From positions 1 to 19,025 of the forward strand of contig JASANZ010001843.1 of the NCBI GenBank assembly GCA_030849805.1: a stretch of DNA of 19,025 bases. Reading direction: 5' to 3'. Shown piece after piece: positions 7,336 through 13,546 of this stretch (its first letter is position 1; every line of letters starts with the position of its first letter). The notes under the pieces are model-generated. The model saw only the letters and a list, made by a program, of their open reading frames with translations, made no database searches and had not been told where the DNA came from. The stretch comes from Sergeia podlipaevii (taxonomy: Eukaryota; Euglenozoa; Kinetoplastea; Trypanosomatida; Trypanosomatidae). A program made the translations under genes and the position numbers.

Positions 7336-8178
7336 GGGAACAGTGTTCTCTTTTGTGTAAGAATGCATGTGCTTGTTAGGCTCACTGCCGGAAAGTAAAT
7401 ATAATATATATATACGTGCATATATACCACTAGTGTACATCAGTAGGGCCACCGCTTTTTTCATGCTTTGTGAGCAATAAAAAGAGAGAAAAAAATGCCT
7501 GTTAACGCATAAGCATCCCACTTTGATTAAGAAAGAAAAAAGGGGGATACAAGAAAAAGATAAGAACAAGAAAAAAAGCAAGGTCGCGGCAGCACAAAAT
7601 CTGCACATGAGCATAGAAGAAATGCATTCGGAAAAGCCCACTCCCAGCCTACTTCCTTCTCATTATGCATTGCTCATACCCATACGCACACCTTCACACA
7701 CACAAATAGGTATTGCGCGTGTCATTTTTTTTTTCGAAGTGCACATCATCAAGAAAAACGACCTACTTCGTGTTCTACGGAACCTCAAACAATAAAAAAC
7801 TAGCCAAAAAAAAACATGCTTTCATGAAACAAATTTTTCAGTTAATTTTTAATTCTCCCCTTCACTGTTAAAAAATATATTTAAAAAAAAGATCACGCGT
7901 ACATGCAAGATATCTACCAAGCATTTGACTGGAGCCCAACTTTCATCTTTTCAACGCATTTGCATTTGTGGTGTGGAGAAATCACCTTTAAGCCACTTCT
8001 CACTATAGCTAAAGCAACAATTTATATTTTTTTCTTCTCCATTGCGTTATGCAGAGTAAAGAGAACAGAAAATTGTCATCACACAAGGAGCGGCAGCTTC
8101 CAAACGCCTTCTTTCTTTCCACCTTGTAATACATATAGCAGCAATCGCAATTGAAAAAAGATGCAAAAGCTAATCAAA

Positions 8179-8194
8179 CACACACACACACACA
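8179..8194. repeat. CA microsatellite, eight units
   Basis: Uninterrupted (CA)8 in the spacer between the CLP1-like and PP2C-like genes; on the transcribed strand it reads as (TG)8 in a presumed 3' UTR. Confidence 0.85.
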
Positions 8195-8587
8195 AGTTAA
8201 GCCACGCTCAAAAATATGAAGATAAACATCACGCGTGCTGTGTGCCAGCAAAATAGTTGAAAAGTGGGGTCAGAAAAAAGCAAGAGAGCAAATTAGTAAT
8301 AGCTAAGGAAAAAAACTGAGCAATGGCAAATAAATAAAAATCAGTAGCTTTTCTTTTTTGACGTTACAAATAAAAAATGCGCCTGTGTATAAAATATTCG
8401 CAATTCAAATAAACGAAAACAAGAAAGTGTATGTTGATGATGGTTTTCGTACAATCGCAGTTTTCCATCTTTGGGGAGAGAAGAGTACCGTTCGCTGAAA
8501 AAAAAAAAGAAATTAGAGGTACGTCCCATTACTGGTACTAAATGTGATTAAATATAAATGTATCATTCTCTTGAATGAAGCCTGCTT

Positions 8588-9220
8588 TCATGACAATGCT
8601 TGCGAAGATAATGGTGGCTCCGGAAGATCTGTGGCGTGGCCAGAGGTCATCGCCACAATTGCCGTAGACCCCTCTTTTGTGCCATTGTGGAGTCGCAGCA
8701 GCAGCTCCTCTGCAACGTACTCCATGTCCGCGCGTTGCTGTAGCTCTCTCTGAATAGCGGTAAAAGCGAGTAGTGCCTCTTCTGGCACCCCAACACCGCA
8801 GATAATGGCAAAGACCTCCACATCACGCAGAGTCAGTTCGTGAGTTTGTACTGCCATGTCTCCGAGACACTGGAAAACAGTTCCGTTCCTGCTGAATACA
8901 CCAATAGCACAGTTCCCGTGCAAACGGAGACAAGCACGCAACGGCTGTGGCTGAGAAAGCCCACTGGTCCACAGTGGCTTCGTGTCACAAATGCCTACTT
9001 GGTCGCCGGCGGCGAGTACGATAGCCGCATTTGAGCACGGCGTCTGGCACGCGAGCACCTTGCGTGTGCATATAAAATGAGGATCGCGGCTTGTGGTCTT
9101 GACCGCGCGCTCAGAAAAGAAGAGTGAACCAGGTGTGTCTTTGGTGAAAGCGTCATCGAACTTAAAGAGAGGCTTTGAAATGGCTGGCAATGCCAATCGT
9201 GGAAGACAAATACGAAGCAT
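8588..9220 (-). CDS. Short degenerate PP2C-like protein (possible pseudophosphatase)
   Basis: The 210-residue product has no strong motif, but its C-terminal two thirds line up with the second half of PP2C-family phosphatases. CLRLHGNCAIGVFSRNGTVF corresponds to the strand pair around VGDSRAxLxRNGxxxxL, ELTLRDVEVFAIICGVGVPE to the strand ending in the metal-binding Asp-Gly, and AEELLLRLHNGTKEGSTAIV to AxxLVxxALxRGSxDNxTVIV. In each case the metal-binding acid is replaced (GDS to GNC, SDG to GVG, DN to ST), and the N-terminal half with the DGHGG-type motif is missing. This suggests a non-catalytic relic fold; it is an inference from pattern only. The ATG at 9218-9220 is the first after a likely acceptor at 9276-9277; a TTG 13 codons upstream is not needed. 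The N terminus (MLRICLPRLALPAISKPLF) could be a mitochondrial presequence. Confidence 0.5.
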   Translation of the reverse strand: MLRICLPRLALPAISKPLFKFDDAFTKDTPGSLFFSERAVKTTSRDPHFICTRKVLACQTPCSNAAIVLAAGDQVGICDTKPLWTSGLSQPQPLRACLRLHGNCAIGVFSRNGTVFQCLGDMAVQTHELTLRDVEVFAIICGVGVPEEALLAFTAIQRELQQRADMEYVAEELLLRLHNGTKEGSTAIVAMTSGHATDLPEPPLSSQALS

Positions 9221-9275
9221 GCTTCTTGGCCTGTCAGAAGGAATCAATGAGCTTTCCAAAGTAGTTTTTTTTTGT

Positions 9276-9277
9276 CT
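9276..9277 (-). promoter_or_regulatory. Possible spliced-leader acceptor AG for the PP2C-like gene
   Basis: Minus strand TTTACTCTTTTTTTTGAAG ends here; the first ATG downstream is the proposed start at 9220. The signal is weaker than the others. Confidence 0.4.
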
Positions 9278-9936
9278 TCAAAAAAAAAGAGTAAACTGGG
9301 AGCTCTCCTCCTTTAACTGCTGCTACTTTTTTTTCCTCTCCACCTGTAGCACTGTAAGCCTGTGTATTAGAGCGTGAATGTAAGTCGAGCGCAAACTGTT
9401 TCACGAGTGAATGGCTCACTAGACTCTGTGCACAACTATGCGGATATTTTAAAGTTGTGTGTAAAATTGTATGTGCTGTGTATTGCGCCAGTCGTCCGTC
9501 TCCGCAACGAAATGCTCTTCTGTTTTCTTGTTTTTGTATCTTTCCTCCTTTCTCTACTATCGTGTAGAAGAGAATGAGGCCGATGTTAAGAGCGGCTTCG
9601 CTATGATTGTGCGCTTATGTGCGTTCCTTGCTCCTTGTGCTTTGCCTCCTCAAGGGAAACTAAGTGAGTTTTACAAAAGAAAAATCAGAAATGTGTGAAA
9701 GAGAGGGAGAGAAAAGTAATGGTGGTAGTAACTGTTAAAACGAAGCCACAAAAAATGGTCCTCCTTTGTTAGAAGGCGGGAAACTTACGATGAAAGGTCA
9801 AAGCGATAGTAAGAATCATTTGTTTTAGTATGCGTAGATGTTACACCTCAGGGAGCTTTCAAGAAGGAGAGAAAAGTGAACGTTCTCGTGCTTCCCTTGT
9901 GGAGACAATTACCCGTTCATACGGAGTCTCCACTCA
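9278..9936. other. Spacer between the PP2C-like and nucleoporin-like genes
   Basis: Presumed 3' UTR of the nucleoporin-like gene plus the splice region of the next. Short open frames on both strands carry no recognisable protein. The T-rich plus-strand block near 9328-9342 has the wrong orientation for a splice signal. Confidence 0.5.
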
Positions 9937-12900
9937 TCAACTCAAGCGCCGTAACATGACCTTCAAAGACGACTCCACCTCCTTCAGCGTCGCTACCTCA
10001 GCCTCAGTAAGAAAAATGTTGCGATACTCCCCGGCAAGGATACCACGAATGCATTCGAGCACATGTGCGGTACACTTCTGCTGCCGGTCTCCCGTGAGAT
10101 GCTCGACGATGGCGGTGAGTGCTGCAATCGTAGCGGTGACAGGAAACAAGGTGTTCCTACGTCCATCAATAAGGCTCAAAAAGGTGTCAAAAACGGCGAC
10201 AGGGTCGACGCCAAAGTCAAGAAAGAGCATTGCTATATCTTTCGCCGTGTGCCCCTCAAATTCCAAAAACTCGAGAAAAGGATACAGAGGGAAGGGCCCT
10301 TGAAATATGGGGAGGTATTCCTTTAATACACGCTCCACTGCCTCCGTGGCGGGAATGCCGGCAGCCTTCAAAAAGGCAAGCACGCCAACAACAACGTCCG
10401 AAGTCACTTCCTCGGGTGAGTCTGAGTGAATCTTCAAAATATCTAATTGGATACTTGCACCGCCAATTTCGCGCCATCGCCCTGCAACCTCAAACAACTG
10501 CTTCTCATCGAGATAGTGCTGTGTTAGCAGGTCGAGATCTGCACATATTTGCGCACTCGAGTACATGAGCTGGACCTGTCGTTCTTGTCCACTATCCATC
10601 AGCGTCGCCGATGCCTCATTCTTAGAGAACTGTCGAACTAGATGCGCTAGTTGCTCTTGAAGCAAAAGAACAAACTGTGTGAGCTTGTCCGCATCCACAG
10701 GTTCATGGCGCATAGCACGGTCAATACAAACAAAGCGAGCATCCAGCGACAACCTGGTGGGTGTACAGGCAAGCTCACCAAAGCGGCGTGCTGCGGTAAA
10801 CCTTTCTCCTTGCACTTCAAGGCAGCAGCAAGAGAAGAAGCGGCTGGTCAAGCTATGCGCAGAATTCACGCCCACCTGCACGGATGCAATCACATCTGCA
10901 AAAATCATGATCCGACTGTCATCAAGGGAGTGGTTCTCCATCCATTCAATCACCGAGGCGTGAAGCAACCGCACGCCACTGTCCTCAAATATGCATACAA
11001 GGCTCTCCCGAAGCAAGTCGGTGTCGCTCATTAACTCCAATGACGCAAGAAGATCGGTGGCAATCGAGGGATCTAAGCGGTAGTGCCTCAGCATCATCTT
11101 CAGCGTTGGTAACAACTGCGGTACGTGTGCTTCTAACAGCGCAGCCGTGTACTGAAAAAGACCGGAGCGTACTACATCGCCCATGTGGTCCAATGCAAAA
11201 TCCAACGCTTTCTGGTATTCTTCACGAGACACATAAGCGTGCAGCTGCACCACAAGCTGTGCCTTTGGTGGGAGCAGCTCCATCTCTTGCTCCAGCTGAG
11301 TCACAGCACGCATACTGTGCAACTCGAGCAGCTCCATGGAGAATTTGTACTCGAGTGGTGCCGCACTTGCATCTCCCCAAACGTAGTCCTCCAACTTCCC
11401 AGGAAACATAGGTGGATTGCGACTCTCACGCAGGAGCAGACTGTACAGGCCACAAACCACAGAGGCCTGCCGAACCGCATTAAGAAGCTTCGCTAGGAAC
11501 TCAGCCTGTGCGTTGATTGCTGCACGCAGCGTTGATACAGAAGATCGCGCCCCAAGAGCACTGTGTGAGAGAGAAGATGATTGTTGCATCGTAAAGCTCG
11601 GACCCCATTGGATCATTTGGCTGTCGGGACGGTCCAGCCAGCCACCTTGATTGAAAATAACTAGACAGAGGCGGTACAGTCGCAACGCATCCTCACGCGC
11701 TCTCACGAGACTGTCCGCGAGAGTGACATGGTGAAATGAGTTGCACAAGCGATCCATCATACGTAGCCGAGCAAGAATACGATTTGCAAAACCAATCGCA
11801 CCAGGGGACACACGGTATGTGACGACTTCGGTGCTGTCACGAGGGAGATGTGTGGGAGTGAGAATGCCATCCCAGAGCTCACACAGCTCCTCATGTGAGG
11901 CGCCTTCTGGAACATCCATGAGCACCTCTGCCTCCAGCACTGGATTAAGCTGCCGGAGTAGCTCTACAGCCCTCCGTGAGTTGTCAAACGATTCCTGAAG
12001 GAGCTGCCCGCACTTCAGGTACTCTACGCGGGCTACAATGCAATTGCTACCATACACCCAAAAGAGATCACTGTCCATGGTACCCTGGCCTTGCTCGTAG
12101 CCCAGTCCGCAGACACGCGCGTTGAGGTTGACCAGCGACGCCATTTCTGTGTTTGGAGCCCCTCCAGGGACAAACGGAGAAGCCTCAGTAATGGTGACGA
12201 GCGATGATGTTTTGTCGTCGTACATGAGCGAAGTGTTTGGGCCCCCACACGCCAACGCCACTGCAGGAATCGCCACCGCGTTGTGCAAGCATCGTGGTCT
12301 AAGAAGAACGAAGATTGTGGCACCGCTCTTACCTTTTATCAACCCAAGATCCACTCTATCTCCAGAGCGCATGACCACCGTTGCCACTGCTCTACGATCT
12401 GGAGAGGTGAGGGGCAGCACAGCAACAGCGCCGCCAAAGCGACTCAGTTCAGCTCTAGCTACCCTTTCCATACCTATTCCTTTAGCATACTCCCATGCCA
12501 CGATCTCTCTTTCCGACAATACAAGAAGATAACCACTGATTTTGTTGAAGCAACTATGCTTGTACTTCTTGGAGGCGAAGATGCTGGCTACCGCCTTTCG
12601 CAGGACTGATGGGGATCGTGGCAGGGACGCGTGCAAGGACATGCCATCATCATCGGTCGAAACAAATAAATGATCAACACTGCAGTCGCTAAAGCACAGA
12701 GCATATGTATCCGCTGTCGTGCTATGAACTCTTTCAACAGCCAGATGAGTCGTTAATAAAACACTATCTATGACCTCTGTGTGACCATCCACACTCATAA
12801 GAACGATCTGAACGCCAGTGGAAAGCCCAAGTATAATGAGGATCGTGTTTGCTCTCTCAGATGTCACGTACGCATCAAATACATCCGCATCAAAGGGCGG

Positions 12901-13155
12901 AAATGAGATGTGTCTGCCAAGCTTGTCTACTAGGTAAATCCTACGGAGGCAGAGAAAAACGTGAAAGCCATTTGCGAAAAATGCTCGCCTACACGTTCCA
13001 CTATATGACGTCATGAGTGACTGTTCCCACGGTGGTGGGTAAGACACATCAAGATGCGGGTTTGATGTAACTGGTATCGGCACCATGTCAGGTACCTTCA
13101 TACTGTCACACACTTCCGGCGCCTCATACGCCTGAAGCACTTCTTCCAACGACAT
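9937..13155 (-). CDS. Nup155/Nup157/Nup170-like inner-ring nucleoporin
   Basis: The 1072-residue product has the general build of the Nup155 family: an N-terminal half of short beta strands (about 50-420, likely a seven-bladed propeller) and a C-terminal all-helical solenoid (about 420-1072). Supporting segments are LDVSYPPPWEQ near residue 34, ANTILIILGLSTGVQIVLMS, where the family has its LLVLATPVDIVILGL strand, and SGYLLVLSEREIVAWEYAKG, matching the [20 protein letters not shown] strand of human Nup155. The solenoid includes HAYVSREEYQKALDFALDHM and IFQGPFPLYPFLEFLEFEGH. In known NPCs this family links membrane, inner ring and channel Nups. The length (about 118 kDa) is shorter than human Nup155 (about 155 kDa). 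Trypanosomes have, as I recall, two proteins of this class named for about 119 and 144 kDa; this one would fit the smaller. Other scaffold Nups (Nup133-like) share the architecture, so the assignment is probable, not certain. Confidence 0.6.
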   Translation of the reverse strand: MSLEEVLQAYEAPEVCDSMKVPDMVPIPVTSNPHLDVSYPPPWEQSLMTSYSGTCRRAFFANGFHVFLCLRRIYLVDKLGRHISFPPFDADVFDAYVTSERANTILIILGLSTGVQIVLMSVDGHTEVIDSVLLTTHLAVERVHSTTADTYALCFSDCSVDHLFVSTDDDGMSLHASLPRSPSVLRKAVASIFASKKYKHSCFNKISGYLLVLSEREIVAWEYAKGIGMERVARAELSRFGGAVAVLPLTSPDRRAVATVVMRSGDRVDLGLIKGKSGATIFVLLRPRCLHNAVAIPAVALACGGPNTSLMYDDKTSSLVTITEASPFVPGGAPNTEMASLVNLNARVCGLGYEQGQGTMDSDLFWVYGSNCIVARVEYLKCGQLLQESFDNSRRAVELLRQLNPVLEAEVLMDVPEGASHEELCELWDGILTPTHLPRDSTEVVTYRVSPGAIGFANRILARLRMMDRLCNSFHHVTLADSLVRAREDALRLYRLCLVIFNQGGWLDRPDSQMIQWGPSFTMQQSSSLSHSALGARSSVSTLRAAINAQAEFLAKLLNAVRQASVVCGLYSLLLRESRNPPMFPGKLEDYVWGDASAAPLEYKFSMELLELHSMRAVTQLEQEMELLPPKAQLVVQLHAYVSREEYQKALDFALDHMGDVVRSGLFQYTAALLEAHVPQLLPTLKMMLRHYRLDPSIATDLLASLELMSDTDLLRESLVCIFEDSGVRLLHASVIEWMENHSLDDSRIMIFADVIASVQVGVNSAHSLTSRFFSCCCLEVQGERFTAARRFGELACTPTRLSLDARFVCIDRAMRHEPVDADKLTQFVLLLQEQLAHLVRQFSKNEASATLMDSGQERQVQLMYSSAQICADLDLLTQHYLDEKQLFEVAGRWREIGGASIQLDILKIHSDSPEEVTSDVVVGVLAFLKAAGIPATEAVERVLKEYLPIFQGPFPLYPFLEFLEFEGHTAKDIAMLFLDFGVDPVAVFDTFLSLIDGRRNTLFPVTATIAALTAIVEHLTGDRQQKCTAHVLECIRGILAGEYRNIFLTEAEVATLKEVESSLKVMLRRLS

Positions 13156-13214
13156 AATGTGTTTAGGGAAGGAAAGACTAAAGCAGTTGTAAGTGATTGT
13201 GCTTGTGTTTGCCT

Positions 13215-13216
13215 CT
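13215..13216 (-). promoter_or_regulatory. Probable spliced-leader acceptor AG for the nucleoporin-like gene
   Basis: Minus strand TTTTTTTTTTGTTTTAAG followed by about 60 bases without any ATG until the start codon at 13153-13155. Confidence 0.5.
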
Positions 13217-13546
13217 TAAAACAAAAAAAAAATGATTATTTTCGTTGTTACTCTTGTTCCGACGCTACTATGATTGGCCTCGTTTTTTTTCCCAGGCAAT
13301 CTGTGGTACGTATATATCTAGATGCGTATGTGTGTGGAACGATTGGCAAAAGAAAAAAGAAGGCGTGAAGAGTAAAAATAGAAAGCATTAAAAAGTGAAA
13401 GATGGCAGAGTACAACTTGATAATATCACAACTACTACGATCGTCTAAGAAGACAGTGTCTAAAGGAAACTGTGGCGTGCAATACACCTTAAATCTATTC
13501 TCACACACATCAAATTAGTATTGTTGATATTCATGATTGCGGCAAC
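13217..13546. other. Spacer between the nucleoporin-like and kinase genes
   Basis: Presumed 3' UTR of the kinase mRNA and upstream tract for the next gene. No credible frame or RNA gene. Confidence 0.5.

Larger units (their letters stand above)
6880..8587. other. 1.7 kb gene-free spacer, the longest in the window
   Basis: Very A/T-rich, with many plus-strand poly-A/purine runs (poly-pyrimidine on the transcribed strand), TA repeats and a CA repeat. Several open frames of 60-121 codons exist, but they are low-complexity (Phe/Leu/Lys-rich products of homopolymer tracts), lack homology I can recognise and mostly start at GTG or TTG. It probably consists of the 3' UTR of the PP2C-like gene plus processing signals. 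A small non-coding RNA gene such as a snoRNA cannot be excluded. Confidence 0.5.

Noticed and set aside
7276..7641. 121-codon minus-strand frame with hydrophobic stretches
   Set aside because: It begins at GTG, its Phe/Leu-rich content comes from poly-T tracts, and it lies among repeats with no recognisable family.
7523..7795. Plus-strand Lys-rich frames in the long spacer
   Set aside because: Opposite to the direction of all genes, low-complexity, with no trans-splicing signal in that orientation.
8588..9220. Proteasome-type (Ntn hydrolase) fold considered for the short protein
   Set aside because: A few positions can be matched to a beta subunit, but the protein is too short after the central strand and the conserved Gly and Ser positions are missing; the PP2C second-half pattern fits the order and spacing better.
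9830..10303. 157-codon plus-strand frame over the end of the nucleoporin-like gene
   Set aside because: Antisense shadow; composition is random-looking and the minus frame continues a long coherent protein.
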